DNA of 64,000 nucleotides, taken from NCBI RefSeq assembly GCF_900105925.1, contig NZ_LT629791.1, forward strand, positions 4,744,001-4,808,000, written 5' to 3'. This document shows positions 55,937-64,000 of this stretch, piece by piece; positions within the stretch are counted from its first letter, which is position 1; every line of letters starts with the position of its first letter. The notes under the pieces are model-generated. The model was not told the DNA's origin and ran no database searches. It was given only the letters and a program-made list of their open reading frames with translations. A program made the position numbers and the translations under genes. Source of the DNA: Jiangella alkaliphila. Its GTDB lineage: Bacteria > Actinomycetota > Actinomycetes > Jiangellales > Jiangellaceae.

Positions 55937-56821
55937 GTGGAATGCGGACGGTCGAAGGGCCCGTCGTTCTGGCTGGCCGTACCGGCGCTCGCGTTCTTCG
56001 CCCTGTTCGCACTGCTCCCCCTCGGCGGCGTCGCCGTCCTGTCGTTCATGGAGTGGGACGGGCTCGGCACGCCGCGCTGGGCCGGGACGAGCATCTGGAT
56101 CGACACCGTCACCGACCCGGCCACCCGCGAGGCGCTCGGGCGCACCGTCGTGTTCGTGGTCGTGTCGTTCCTGTTCCAGGCGCCGGTCGCGCTGCTGCTC
56201 GGCGTGTTCACCGCCGGACGGCAGCGCTACCGGGCGGCCTTCGCGGTGCTGTACTTCCTGCCGCTGCTGTTCTCGTCGGCGGCCATCGGCATCGTGTTCC
56301 GGTCGCTGCTGGACCCGAACTTCGGGCTGTCCCGCGCCTTCTCCCCCGGCACGCTGTCGACGAACTGGCTGGGCGACCCGGACCTCGCGCTCTACGCGGT
56401 GATCTTCGTCGTCGGCTGGTGCTTCGTCCCGTTCCACGCGCTGCTCTACCAGGCCGGCGTCCGGCAGATCCCGGCGTCGCTGTACGAGGCGGCGACGCTG
56501 GACGGCGCCGGACGGTGGCAGCAGTTCCGGTGGGTGACGCTCCCGCAGCTGCGCTACACGATCGTGACGTCGTCGACGCTGATGCTGGTCGGCTCGCTGA
56601 CGTACTTCGACCTGGTGTTCGTGCTGACCGGCGGCGGGCCGGGCGACGCGACGAGGATCCTGCCGCTGGACATGTACCTCACCGGGTTCCGCAGCTACCA
56701 GATGGGCCCGGCCAGCGTCATCGCCGTGATCCTGGTGGCGATCGGCCTCGCGCTGTCGCTGTTCCTCAGCCGCGTCTCCGGCTCGAGCCGCATGCAGAGC
56801 CAGCAGGCGGGCGCGGCATGA
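55937..56821 (+). CDS. ABC sugar transporter permease (MalF/UgpA type)
   Basis: A 294-aa membrane protein with about six helices, starting at GTG 55937 after an in-frame stop. First helix: FWLAVPALAFFALFALLPLG. The EAA loop is YEAATLDGAGRWQQFRWVTL at about residues 180-200. TGGGPGDATRILPLDMYLTG is also typical. It ends at a 4-base overlap with the next permease. No ATPase gene is present in the cluster, as is common when a shared MsiK-type ATPase serves several sugar transporters. The gap 55820-55936 shows no gene. Confidence 0.9.
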   Translation: MECGRSKGPSFWLAVPALAFFALFALLPLGGVAVLSFMEWDGLGTPRWAGTSIWIDTVTDPATREALGRTVVFVVVSFLFQAPVALLLGVFTAGRQRYRAAFAVLYFLPLLFSSAAIGIVFRSLLDPNFGLSRAFSPGTLSTNWLGDPDLALYAVIFVVGWCFVPFHALLYQAGVRQIPASLYEAATLDGAGRWQQFRWVTLPQLRYTIVTSSTLMLVGSLTYFDLVFVLTGGGPGDATRILPLDMYLTGFRSYQMGPASVIAVILVAIGLALSLFLSRVSGSSRMQSQQAGAA

Positions 56822-57651
56822 GCCGGCGCCGGATCCGCGAGACGCCGAACGTGCTGGGCGCCCTGGGCGGCCTGGTGTGGGTCGTCGTGACGATCGTGCC
56901 GGTCTACTACCTGGTGCTCACCAGCCTGCGCCGGCAGCAGGACTACTACGTCGAGAACCCGCTGCTGCCGCCCGCGGACCCGACGCTGGACGCGTACCGG
57001 CTGGTGCTGGAGAACGACTTCCTGCGCTACCTGACCAACAGCCTCGTCGTCACCGTCGCGTCGGTGGTGGTGATCCTGACGGTGTCGCTGATGGCGTCGT
57101 ACTACCTGGTCCGCTCCGGGACGCCGCTGTCGCGCGGCACGCTGCGGCTGGTGCTGCTGGGCCTGGCGATCCCCGTGCAGGCGACGATCATCCCGGTCTA
57201 CTACCTGATCGTGCGGCTCGGGCTGTACGACAGCCTGGTCGCACTGGTGCTGCCGGCCATCGCGTTCGCCATCCCGATCAGCGTGCTGATCATCGTCAAC
57301 TTCGTCCGCGACATCCCGGCGGAGCTGTTCGAGTCGATGCGCGCCGACGGCGCCGGGCACGGGCGCATCCTGCTGGCGCTGGTGCTGCCGCTGAGCCGGC
57401 CGGCGCTGCTGACCGTCGGCATCTACCAGGCGCTGCAGGTGTGGAACGGGTTCCTGTTCCCGCTGGTCCTGACGCAGAGCTCGTCGGTGCGCGTGCTGCC
57501 GCTGTCGCTGTGGACCTACCAGGGCCAATTCGCCGTCAACGTGCCGGCGGTGCTGGCCGCGGTGACCCTGTCCGCGCTCCCCGTCCTGGCCGCGTTCATC
57601 GTCGGCCGCCGCCAGCTGGTGTCCGGCCTGACCGCCGGCTTCGGTAAGTGA
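56818..57651 (+). CDS. ABC sugar transporter permease (MalG/UgpE type)
   Basis: A 277-aa membrane protein with about six helices; ATG 56818 overlaps the upstream stop (ATGA). The EAA loop is FESMRADGAGHGRILLALVL at about residues 180-200, and SLVVTVASVVVILTVSLMAS is an inner helix. It pairs with the upstream permease to form the translocation path for the LacI-controlled sugar. The GH3 gene starts 8 bases after its stop. Confidence 0.92.
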   Translation: MSRRRIRETPNVLGALGGLVWVVVTIVPVYYLVLTSLRRQQDYYVENPLLPPADPTLDAYRLVLENDFLRYLTNSLVVTVASVVVILTVSLMASYYLVRSGTPLSRGTLRLVLLGLAIPVQATIIPVYYLIVRLGLYDSLVALVLPAIAFAIPISVLIIVNFVRDIPAELFESMRADGAGHGRILLALVLPLSRPALLTVGIYQALQVWNGFLFPLVLTQSSSVRVLPLSLWTYQGQFAVNVPAVLAAVTLSALPVLAAFIVGRRQLVSGLTAGFGK

Positions 57652-57658
57652 GGATTCG

Positions 57659-59938
57659 ATGACCGCTGAGACCGAGCGCGTCGACGCGCTGCTGGCCGCG
57701 ATGACGCCGGAGGAGAAGGCCGGCCAGCTGGGCAGCTTCTGGTTCCGGCCGGACGAACCGGGCGGCGACGTCGCGCCGATGGAGGGCGAGATGACCGGGC
57801 CGCAATCGTTCGAGGCGGCGATCGAGCACGGGCTGGGCCACCTCACCCGGGTGTTCGGGACGGTGCCCGTCTCGGTGGCGGACGGCGTCGCGGACCTGCG
57901 CGAGCGGCAGACGCGCATCCAGAAGGCGTCGCGGTTCGCGATCCCGGCCATCGCGCACGAGGAGTGCCTGACCGGGTTCACGGCGTACGGCGCCACCGTC
58001 TACCCGACGCCGCTGGCCTGGGGCGCCGCCTTCGACCCGGACCTGGTCGAGGAGGTCGCCGCCGCGATCGGCCGCGACCTGCGCGCCGTCGGCGTCGACC
58101 AAGGACTCGCGCCGGTGCTCGACGTCGTCCGCGACTACCGCTGGGGCCGGGTCGAGGAGTCGATCGGCGAGGACCCGTACCTGGTCGCGACAGTGGCGAC
58201 GGCGTACGTGCGCGGCCTGCAGTCCACCGGGCTCGTGGCGACGCTCAAGCACTTCGCCGGCTACTCGGCGTCACGGTCGGCGCGCAACCACGCGCCGGTC
58301 GCGATGGGCCCGCGGGAGCTGGCCGACGTGCTGCTGCCGCCGTTCGAGCTGGCGATCCGCGAGGGCGGCGCCGGCTCGGTGATGCCGTCCTACGCGGCCG
58401 TCGACGGCGCCCCGCCCACGGCCAGCCGGACGCTGCTGACGTCGGTACTGCGGGACGAGTGGGGGTTCGACGGGACCGTCGTTTCGGACTACTGGGCGGT
58501 CCCGTTCCTGCGCCGGACGCACCGGATCGCGGCGGACGACGACGGCGCCGGCGCGCTCGCCCTGGCCGCCGGCGTGGACGTCGAGCTGCCCGAGACGGTC
58601 GGCTTCGCCGGGCTCGCTGCGCTGGTCCGTTCTGGCGCCGTCCCCGAGGCGGTGCTGGACGACGCGGCCCGCCGGGTGCTGCTGCAGAAGGCCCGGCTCG
58701 GCCTGCTCGACCCCGACTGGGCGCCGCGGGCGGACGACGGCGTCGACCTCGACTCCCCCGGCAACCGGTCGCTGGCCCGCCGACTGGCCGAGCGGTCGGT
58801 CGTGCTGCTGTCCAACGACGGGACGCTGCCGCTCGCGCCGGGGCCGGGCCGGGTCGCCGTCGTCGGGACCACCGCCGTCGAGCCGCGCACGTTCCTCGGC
58901 TGCTACTCCTTCCCGAACCACGTGCTGGCCAAGCAGGGCGGCGACGACCTCGGCATCGCGGTGCCGACGCTGCTGGACGCGCTTCGCGTGGAGCACGCCG
59001 GCGCGGACGTGACGCACGCGCAAGGCGCCGCGATCACCGGCGACGACCGGTCCGGGTTCGCCGCGGCGGTGGCGCTGGCGGCACAGGCGGACGTCGCGAT
59101 CGTCGCGGTCGGCGACCTCGCCGGGCTGTTCGGACGCGGCACGTCCGGCGAGGGCTGCGACGCGCCGGACCTCACGCTGCCGGGCGTCCAGGCGGACCTG
59201 GTGACGGCGGTGCTGGACACCGGGACGCCGGTGGTGCTGGTCGTGGTGTCCGGGCGGCCGTACGCGCTCGGCGACCTGGCGCCCCGGTGCGCGGCCGTCG
59301 TGCAGGCGTTCTTCCCGGGCGAGGAGGGCGGCGCCGCGATCGCCGGCGTGCTGTCCGGGCGGGTGGACCCGAGCGGCCGGCTCCCGGTCGCCGTCCCGCG
59401 CACGCCGTCGTCGTCGCTGCCCACCTACCGGGCAGCGCCGCTGGACCAGCGCACCGACGGCGTCTCCAGTCTCGACCCGGCGCCGCTGTACCCGTTCGGG
59501 CACGGGCTGTCGTACACGACGGTGGCGTACGAGGCGCTGACGCTCAGCGCGTCGTCGATGCCGTCGGACGGCCGGGTCGACGTGACGGTGACGGTGCGCA
59601 ACACCGGCGCGCGGCCGGCCGCCGAGATCGTCCAGCTCTACCTCACCGACCACGTCGCGCAGACGGTCCGACCGGTGCGCGAGCTGATCGGCTACCGGCG
59701 GGTCCCGCTGGCGCCCGGCGACGCGCGCCGCGTCACGTTCACCGTCCACGCCGACCGCACCTCGTTCACCGGCCTGGACCTGCGCCGCGTCGTCGAGCCC
59801 GGCACGTTCACCCTGGCCGCCGGCCGATCCAGCGAGGACCTCCCGGTCGCCGCCGAGCTGGAGGTCACCGGCCGGCTGCGCGTCCTGGACGGCCCCCGCG
59901 TGCTCACCACCCCCGCCCGCGTGGACCCAGCACGTTGA
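57659..59938 (+). CDS. Glycoside hydrolase family 3 (beta-glucosidase/xylosidase)
   Basis: A 759-aa cytosolic exo-glycosidase, with no signal peptide. N-terminal TIM barrel contains PAIAHEECLTGFTAYGATVY, VIGEDPYLVA-type loop (SIGEDPYLVATV), and KHFAGYSASRSARN. The nucleophile is Asp277 in GTVVSDYWAV. A second alpha/beta domain (SVVLLSNDGTLPL) and a C-terminal fibronectin III-like domain (DVTVTVRNTGARPAAEIVQL) follow. It would cleave imported oligosaccharides. It is last in the LacI-controlled operon. Its TGA stop (59936-59938) lies within the palindrome arm that follows. Substrate: beta-glucosides or beta-xylosides, not settled. Confidence 0.92.
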   Translation: MTAETERVDALLAAMTPEEKAGQLGSFWFRPDEPGGDVAPMEGEMTGPQSFEAAIEHGLGHLTRVFGTVPVSVADGVADLRERQTRIQKASRFAIPAIAHEECLTGFTAYGATVYPTPLAWGAAFDPDLVEEVAAAIGRDLRAVGVDQGLAPVLDVVRDYRWGRVEESIGEDPYLVATVATAYVRGLQSTGLVATLKHFAGYSASRSARNHAPVAMGPRELADVLLPPFELAIREGGAGSVMPSYAAVDGAPPTASRTLLTSVLRDEWGFDGTVVSDYWAVPFLRRTHRIAADDDGAGALALAAGVDVELPETVGFAGLAALVRSGAVPEAVLDDAARRVLLQKARLGLLDPDWAPRADDGVDLDSPGNRSLARRLAERSVVLLSNDGTLPLAPGPGRVAVVGTTAVEPRTFLGCYSFPNHVLAKQGGDDLGIAVPTLLDALRVEHAGADVTHAQGAAITGDDRSGFAAAVALAAQADVAIVAVGDLAGLFGRGTSGEGCDAPDLTLPGVQADLVTAVLDTGTPVVLVVVSGRPYALGDLAPRCAAVVQAFFPGEEGGAAIAGVLSGRVDPSGRLPVAVPRTPSSSLPTYRAAPLDQRTDGVSSLDPAPLYPFGHGLSYTTVAYEALTLSASSMPSDGRVDVTVTVRNTGARPAAEIVQLYLTDHVAQTVRPVRELIGYRRVPLAPGDARRVTFTVHADRTSFTGLDLRRVVEPGTFTLAAGRSSEDLPVAAELEVTGRLRVLDGPRVLTTPARVDPAR

Positions 59939-60005
59939 TCTTGGAGTTCTTCGGCAATTGCGGTCCGGAATGCCCGATAGATGGCCGAACAACTCCAAGA
60001 TCAAC
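59934..60005. repeat. Palindrome overlapping the GH3 stop codon
   Basis: The arm starting GTTGATCTTGGAGTT (59934) is inverted at 59984-60005, 21 of 22 pairs including TTCGGC after one mismatch; the loop is about 28 bases. It contains the GH3 stop codon and is similar to the palindrome at 27115-27175. Probably a terminator or REP-like element. Confidence 0.65.
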
Positions 60006-60028
60006 TCGGGGCGGCGGGCGGAAGGAGG

Positions 60029-60059
60029 TTGCATCCGGTACGTGGGTACGGGTTTACCG
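60029..60059 (+). promoter_or_regulatory. MerR-type promoter
   Basis: -35 TTGCAT (60029-60034), 19-bp spacer, -10 TTACCG (60054-60059). The long spacer holds the dyad CCGGTACGTGGGTACGGG (60035-60052, GTAC/GTAC core). This is the layout activated by MerR-family regulators. The start site would be at or next to ATG 60067, giving a leaderless mRNA. No MerR gene is in the window. Confidence 0.6.
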
Positions 60060-60066
60060 TCGGGAC

Positions 60067-60375
60067 ATGGACAACGCCTCGTTCATCCCCGACTCGTGCA
60101 CGCTGCCGTCGGCGGACCGGCCGCTGCGACTGGCCGAGTTCGCCGACCTGTTCGCCCGCTCCGCCCGACAGCCGGACCGCGTCTCGCCCACCCGGCTGCG
60201 GCTCACGCTCGAGGACGACCCCGCCGTGCTCGCGACGGCCCGCGACCTCGCCGCCCGCGAGACCGCCTGCTGCGGGTTCTTCACCTTCACCTTCGGCGAC
60301 GGCGGCGCGCTGACGGTGGACGTGTGGCCGGCGCAGGCGCCGGTGCTCGACGGGCTGGAGCGGCTGGCCCGATGA
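60067..60375 (+). CDS. Small cysteine-containing cytosolic protein
   Basis: A 102-aa protein with no signal peptide or helix anchor. The key segment is ARETACCGFFTFTFGDGGAL near residues 64-83, with a Cys-Cys pair, and RLAEFADLFARSARQPDRVS near the N terminus. Similar small proteins are often beside MerR-type regulators in actinobacteria, and here a MerR-type promoter lies directly upstream, so metal or thiol stress is a reasonable guess. The function is unknown. A perfect 16-bp hairpin follows the stop. Confidence 0.7.
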   Translation: MDNASFIPDSCTLPSADRPLRLAEFADLFARSARQPDRVSPTRLRLTLEDDPAVLATARDLAARETACCGFFTFTFGDGGALTVDVWPAQAPVLDGLERLAR

Positions 60376-60378
60376 CCG

Positions 60379-60416
60379 GGTCGCGCCCCGGGCGAGACTC
60401 CGCCCGGGGCGCGACC
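60379..60416. terminator. Perfect 16-bp GC hairpin
   Basis: GGTCGCGCCCCGGGCG (60379-60394) is exactly inverted at 60401-60416 with a 6-base loop. It sits 4 bases after the stop of the Cys-rich protein gene and downstream of the convergent MFS gene. Strong stem, no T-tract; a likely bidirectional terminator. Confidence 0.75.
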
Positions 60417-60429
60417 TCGGCGGACGGGA

Positions 60430-60474
60430 TCAGTGCTCCCAGTCCCAGCTGCGCTGCAGCTCGCGATCACGCAT
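60430..60474 (-). CDS. 14-aa ORF overlapping the end of the MFS gene
   Basis: ATG 60474 lies in a different frame within the last codons of the MFS gene and encodes MRDRELQRSWDWEH. A strong GGAGGAGAGGAGG stretch precedes it by a few bases. The overlap and ribosome site suggest it may be translated with the transporter, but such a short frame could arise by chance. Confidence 0.25.
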   Translation of the reverse strand: MRDRELQRSWDWEH

Positions 60475-61705
60475 GGTTCCTCCTCTCCTCTGTTCGACGA
60501 ACGGCCGGGCCGGTGCCGTCGCGGGCGCGCAGCAGCGTCGCCCAGATCAGCACCGCACCCAGCGAACCGGCGGCCGCGCACGCGGCGACGGCCACCGACG
60601 GCGGCATCAGTTCCGCCAGACCTCCGGCCAGCAGGACGCCGACGCCCTGCGCGGACTGCAGGCCGGCCGACGCGAAGCCGATGGCGCGCCCGCGCACCTC
60701 GTCGGCCAGCTCCTCGGTGAACGTCACCTGCGCCAGCACCATGTACGTCGCGAGCAGACCGGAGAGCGCCCACAGCGCCACCGTCACCGGCAACGGCGGG
60801 CCGGCGACCGTCGCCACCAGCGGCAGCCCGGCCGCGACGGCGAGCGGCACCGTCAGCCGATCCCTCCACGGCGGCCGCACGCGGGTCACCAGCGCGGCGC
60901 CGACGACCGATCCCGCGACGTCGGCCGCCATCAGCAGCCCGACGGCGGACGTACCGGCCCCGATCTGGGCCGCGTACGGTGCCGCCAACGCCTCCGGCGC
61001 CAGGTAGAGGCCGAACAGCCAGATCAGCGACACCAGCCCGAGCAGCCGCCGGTCACCGACGACCAGCCGCACGCCGGCCAGCGCGAACCCGGACGGCCGC
61101 CGCGCGGGCACGCCGTCGGCTCCACCGGGCCGGTGCGGCCGCAGCCCCCACCGCAGCAGCGCCGCCGACAGCAGGAACGTCACGGCGTTGGCGGCGAGCG
61201 CGACGTTCGGCCCGCCCGCCCACACCACCACCAGCCCGCCGGCGGTGAACCCGGCGACCTGGGCCAGCCCATCGGTCGCCGTCACGATGCCCAGCCCGAC
61301 GGCGAACCGGTCGCCGGTCAGCACGGACGGCAGGGTCGCGTTCCGGGCCGCGGCGAACAGCGGCTGCAGGCACGTCATCGCCACGACGAGTGCCGCCAGC
61401 AGCGGCAGCGGCATCCCGGGGATCGCCATCAGCCCGGCGAACGCCGCCCGTGCGACGTCGACGGCCACCATCACCGTCCGGCGCGAGTACCGGTCGGCCA
61501 GCCCGGCCAGCAGCGGCGCCGTGACCAGCGGCGGCAGCAGCGTCAGCGCGTAGACCAGGGCCGTCAGCCCGGCCGAGTCGGTCCGCTCGTACACCAGCAG
61601 CGCCAGAGCCACCCGGGCCAGCTGGTCGCCGACGCGCGACTGCGTCTGAGCCAGCCAGAGCGTACGGAACTCGGGGACGCCGAACACCTCGCGCCAGCCG
61701 GCCAT
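60467..61705 (-). CDS. MFS transporter, probable drug efflux
   Basis: A 412-aa membrane protein with about twelve helices. The N terminus WREVFGVPEFRTLWLAQTQS and motif A GLADRYSRRTVMVAVDVARA between helices 2 and 3 match the MFS_3 / enterobactin-exporter-like group, often annotated as drug or siderophore exporters. The substrate cannot be told. It is a single gene on the minus strand, converging with the Cys-rich protein gene, and 79 bases separate its start from the stop of the upstream PPOX gene. Confidence 0.9.
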   Translation of the reverse strand: MAGWREVFGVPEFRTLWLAQTQSRVGDQLARVALALLVYERTDSAGLTALVYALTLLPPLVTAPLLAGLADRYSRRTVMVAVDVARAAFAGLMAIPGMPLPLLAALVVAMTCLQPLFAAARNATLPSVLTGDRFAVGLGIVTATDGLAQVAGFTAGGLVVVWAGGPNVALAANAVTFLLSAALLRWGLRPHRPGGADGVPARRPSGFALAGVRLVVGDRRLLGLVSLIWLFGLYLAPEALAAPYAAQIGAGTSAVGLLMAADVAGSVVGAALVTRVRPPWRDRLTVPLAVAAGLPLVATVAGPPLPVTVALWALSGLLATYMVLAQVTFTEELADEVRGRAIGFASAGLQSAQGVGVLLAGGLAELMPPSVAVAACAAAGSLGAVLIWATLLRARDGTGPAVRRTEERRNHA

Positions 61706-61784
61706 CCGCCCTCCCGCACCGGCACCGCACCGGCCCGGTCGCCACGATAGGGACGGACGTCTTCAGCCTTGCTTCACGCCGCAT

Positions 61785-62168
61785 TCATGCGGCGGCCGGC
61801 TCCCCTGACGGCACGATCCGCCGGCCGCGGACGATCTCGGGCCTGATCCGCAGGCCGTCGCCCTCCGCCGTGGACCGCCCGATCGTGACGACGCACCAGC
61901 CGGTGCGCGCGACCGGGTCGTACTCGTCGGCCTGGAACGCCACGACGCCCAGCCGGTCGGCGGGCGGGAGCGACGGCGTCAGCCCGAACCGCACCACCAC
62001 GTCGTCGCCGTCCAGCTCGAACACGACCGGCTCGATCGCCGGCAATGCGCCCTCGGTGAAGACCAGTCGGCCGATCGGGGCGCGCGCGAGGAGCGCATAA
62101 CAGGTAGGCCGGTCCAGTGGATCCGCGCCACCCGGGCCGGCAGGGGTCGAGGGAAGCACCCGATCCAC
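61785..62168 (-). CDS. PPOX-type flavin-binding protein
   Basis: A 127-aa split-barrel protein of the pyridoxamine 5'-phosphate oxidase superfamily, which bind FMN, F420 or heme. Family marks: LARAPIGRLVFTEGALPAIE (about residues 27-46), the second strand pair VVVRFGLTPS, VVAFQADEYDPVARTGWCVV (about 77-96) and RPEIVRGRRIV at the end. It is divergent from the DosR-like regulator, and a DosR-like palindrome lies between them. Small PPOX proteins are frequent members of DosR regulons, so it may be part of a hypoxia or dormancy response. Confidence 0.85.
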   Translation of the reverse strand: MDRVLPSTPAGPGGADPLDRPTCYALLARAPIGRLVFTEGALPAIEPVVFELDGDDVVVRFGLTPSLPPADRLGVVAFQADEYDPVARTGWCVVTIGRSTAEGDGLRIRPEIVRGRRIVPSGEPAAA

Positions 62169-62195
62169 GCTCCTCCCGAACGGCCCTGGCCGGAA

Positions 62196-62209
62196 GGGAC
62201 GAAGGTCCC
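62196..62209. promoter_or_regulatory. DosR-like box between PPOX and response regulator genes
   Basis: GGGACGAAGGTCCC is a 5-4-5 palindrome, the same core and spacing as the mycobacterial DosR box (GGGAC-N4-GTCCC). It lies directly before ATG 62210 and 27 bases upstream of the PPOX start, so it could control both genes. Confidence 0.6.
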
Positions 62210-62914
62210 ATGACGGCGCCCGCGGGACGCAGTAGCGTCGGCACCGTGAGCACCGACCGCGTCGTCCGCGTCTTCCTGCTCGACGACCACGAGGTGGTCC
62301 GCCGCGGCGTCTCCGCCCTGCTGGAGACCGAACCCGACATCGAGGTGGTCGGCGAGGCCGGCACCGCCGAGCAGGCGATGGCCCGCATCCCCGCCCTCCA
62401 GCCCGACGTCGCCATCCTCGACGTCCGCCTCCCCGACGGTGACGGCGTCACCGTCTGCCGCGAGATGCGCTCGCGGCTGCCGGGACTGCAGTGCCTCATG
62501 TTCACGTCGTTCGCCGACGACGACGCGCTGTTCGACGCCGTCATGGCCGGCGCCGCGGGCTACGTCCTCAAGCAGGTCCACGGCACCGACCTCATCGGCG
62601 CGGTCCGGGCACTGGCCGACGGCAAGTCGCTGATCGACCCCGAGAGCACGGCCCGCATGCTGGCCCGGCTGCGCGACCGCGCCACCCGCGCCGACCCGCT
62701 GGCCGCGCTGACCGACCAGGAGCGGCGCATCCTCGACCTCATCGGCGAGGGCCTGACGAACCGGCAGATCGGCGAGCGGATGTTCCTCGCCGAGAAGACC
62801 ATCAAGAACTACGTCTCCAACCTGCTCGCCAAGCTCGACCTGAGCCGGCGCACCCAGGCGGCGGCGCTGTCGGCGCAGCTCAAGGCCGCGGCCAAAGACC
62901 ATCCCGGCCGCTGA
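62210..62914 (+). CDS. DosR/DevR-like response regulator
   Basis: A 234-aa NarL-family regulator. Receiver domain: FLLDDHEVVRRGVSALLETE with acidic pair, and the phosphorylated Asp71 in VAILDVRLPDGDG. The C-terminal LuxR-type helix-turn-helix is TNRQIGERMFLAEKTIKNYV. The KTIKNYVSNLLAKL end is typical of DosR/DevR. ATG 62210 has GAAGG upstream, but GTG 62246 (VSTDRVVRVFLLDD) matches the usual N terminus better and would leave the DosR-like box outside the gene. No sensor kinase is seen in the window. Confidence 0.88.
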   Translation: MTAPAGRSSVGTVSTDRVVRVFLLDDHEVVRRGVSALLETEPDIEVVGEAGTAEQAMARIPALQPDVAILDVRLPDGDGVTVCREMRSRLPGLQCLMFTSFADDDALFDAVMAGAAGYVLKQVHGTDLIGAVRALADGKSLIDPESTARMLARLRDRATRADPLAALTDQERRILDLIGEGLTNRQIGERMFLAEKTIKNYVSNLLAKLDLSRRTQAAALSAQLKAAAKDHPGR

Positions 62915-62936
62915 CGCGCGCCGATAGGGTCCTCCC

Positions 62937-64000
62937 ATGACCTCCGACCGGACGACCCTGCCCGCCGACGTCGCACGCGGGCTCACGACGGCGGAGGTGG
63001 CAGAGCGCGTCGCAGCCGGTCGCACCAACGACGTGCCGGCCCGGGCCAGCCGCGGCGTCTGGGAGATCGTCCGCGCCAACGTCTTCACCCGTATCAACGC
63101 GATCCTGTTGGTGCTGTTCCTGATCGTGCTGTCGACGGGCTCGCTGCTCGACGGCCTGTTCGGCGGGATGATCGTCGCCAACAGCGTCGTCGGCCTGGTG
63201 CAGGAGATGCGGGCCAAGCGCACCCTCGACCGCCTCACCATCGTGGGGCAGGCCCGGCCGCGGGTCCGACGCGACGGCGCCACCGTCGACCTCGCGCCGA
63301 ACGAGGTGGTCGCCGACGACGTCATCGAGATGAGCGCGGGCGACCAGGTCGTCGTCGACGGCGAGGTCGTCGCGGCCGACGCGCTGGAGGTCGACGAGTC
63401 GCTGCTCACCGGCGAGTCCGACCCGGTGGTGAAGCACCCGGGCGACCCGGTGATGTCCGGCAGCTTCGTCGTGGCCGGCAACGGCGCCTACCGCGCCACC
63501 AAGGTGGGCCGCGAGGCGTACGCGGCCAAGCTGGCCGAGGAGGCCAGCCGGTTCACCCTGGTCAACTCCGACCTGCGCAACGGCGTCAACACCATCCTGC
63601 GGTTCATCACCTACCTGCTGATCCCGGCCGGCGCGCTGTCGATCTACAACCAGCTGTCCGGCGACCAGGACCTCCCCGACGCGCTGAACGGCATGGTGGC
63701 GGCGCTGGTGCCGATGGTGCCCGAGGGCCTGGTCCTCATGCTGTCCATCGCGTTCGCGGTCGGCGTGGTGCGGCTCGGCCGGCGCCAGTGCCTGGTCAAC
63801 GAGCTGCCCGCGATCGAGGGGCTGGCCCGGGTCGACACCGTCTGCGCCGACAAGACCGGCACGCTGACGGAGAACGCCATGCGACTGGCCGAGGTGCGCG
63901 ACCTCGACGGCGACCCCGCCGGCGTCCGGACGGCGCTGGGCGCGCTGGCCGCCGCCGACCCGCGGCCCAACGCCAGCCTGCAGGCCATCGCCGAGGCGCA
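62937..64000 (+). CDS. P-type cation-transporting ATPase, N-terminal part
   Basis: The gene runs off the window end; 354 codons are visible. It has [20 protein letters not shown] at the N terminus, helices near residues 55-75 ([17 protein letters not shown]), the actuator motif [15 protein letters not shown] (TGES), the helix with [20 protein letters not shown] (PEGL) and the phosphorylation site [12 protein letters not shown] (Asp305). The N-terminal form and PEGL helix suggest a CtpE-like type that moves Ca2+ or another cation. TAGGGT at 62925-62930 could give a leaderless mRNA. Confidence 0.92.
   Translation, partial: MTSDRTTLPADVARGLTTAEVAERVAAGRTNDVPARASRGVWEIVRANVFTRINAILLVLFLIVLSTGSLLDGLFGGMIVANSVVGLVQEMRAKRTLDRLTIVGQARPRVRRDGATVDLAPNEVVADDVIEMSAGDQVVVDGEVVAADALEVDESLLTGESDPVVKHPGDPVMSGSFVVAGNGAYRATKVGREAYAAKLAEEASRFTLVNSDLRNGVNTILRFITYLLIPAGALSIYNQLSGDQDLPDALNGMVAALVPMVPEGLVLMLSIAFAVGVVRLGRRQCLVNELPAIEGLARVDTVCADKTGTLTENAMRLAEVRDLDGDPAGVRTALGALAAADPRPNASLQAIAEA

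Overview
The window comes from a high-GC Gram-positive actinobacterium. Evidence: about 70 percent GC, strong G/C at third codon positions, many GTG starts, phosphatidylinositol-mannoside (PIM) lipid genes, a GAAC-N4-GTTC SOS box, and a gene order that follows the mycobacterial hisS - glyoxalase II - ppiase - relA - apt - yajC - ruvBAC - yebC - pdxT - pdxS - pimA - acyltransferase - pgsA - HIT - thrS block. The genus cannot be fixed from sequence alone; a Jiangella-like or related soil actinobacterium would fit, but that is only an inference.

Layout. 1-1854: a RibD-like reductase and an ECF sigma factor of the ECF42 type. 1966-13964: the conserved information-processing block (hisS, metallo-hydrolase, cyclophilin, DUF349 protein, relA, apt, yajC, ruvB, ruvA, ruvC, yebC), without secD and secF at their usual place between yajC and apt. 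13971-21441: pdxT and pdxS, separated by an accessory insert (aldo/keto reductase with divergent TetR regulator, an hrpB - small ORF - nudix operon, and an 84-aa protein coupled to a CrtA-like protein). 21531-24740: the PIM operon (pgsA, acyltransferase, pimA, membrane protein). 24951-31161: an EF-G-like GTPase, an S10 peptidase, a HIT protein and thrS. 31212-32647: an ATP-grasp protein and a membrane protein.

32898-45041 is the most unusual part. All its genes lie on the minus strand: a 155-aa protein, PstC- and PstA-like permeases, three PstS-like proteins (two with long linkers and C-terminal membrane anchors), a secreted WxL-like protein, a DUF916 (WxL-interacting) protein that ends in an LPXTG-like HPPTG signal, and a sortase-fold protein that has lost its catalytic Cys and His. 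No PstB ATPase or PhoU is present. An 18-bp motif occurs once upstream of the first gene and once upstream of the third PstS-like gene, at almost the same distance from each start (17 of 18 identical). This suggests one co-regulated surface system.

45506-49552 is the nitrogen operon amtB-glnB-glnD. 49714-53214 holds an amidase and an asparagine synthase. 53319-59938 is a sugar-uptake locus: LacI regulator, binding protein, two permeases and a GH3 glycosidase. 60067-64000 holds a small Cys-rich protein behind a MerR-type promoter, an MFS transporter, a flavin-binding (PPOX) protein, a DosR/DevR-like response regulator with a DosR-like box, and the start of a P-type ATPase cut by the window end.

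Several intergenic palindromes lie at gene 3' ends, and in four cases the stop codon of the adjacent gene lies inside the repeat arm. Two of these are longer elements (about 300 bp and 169 bp) with terminal inverted repeats and no transposase.
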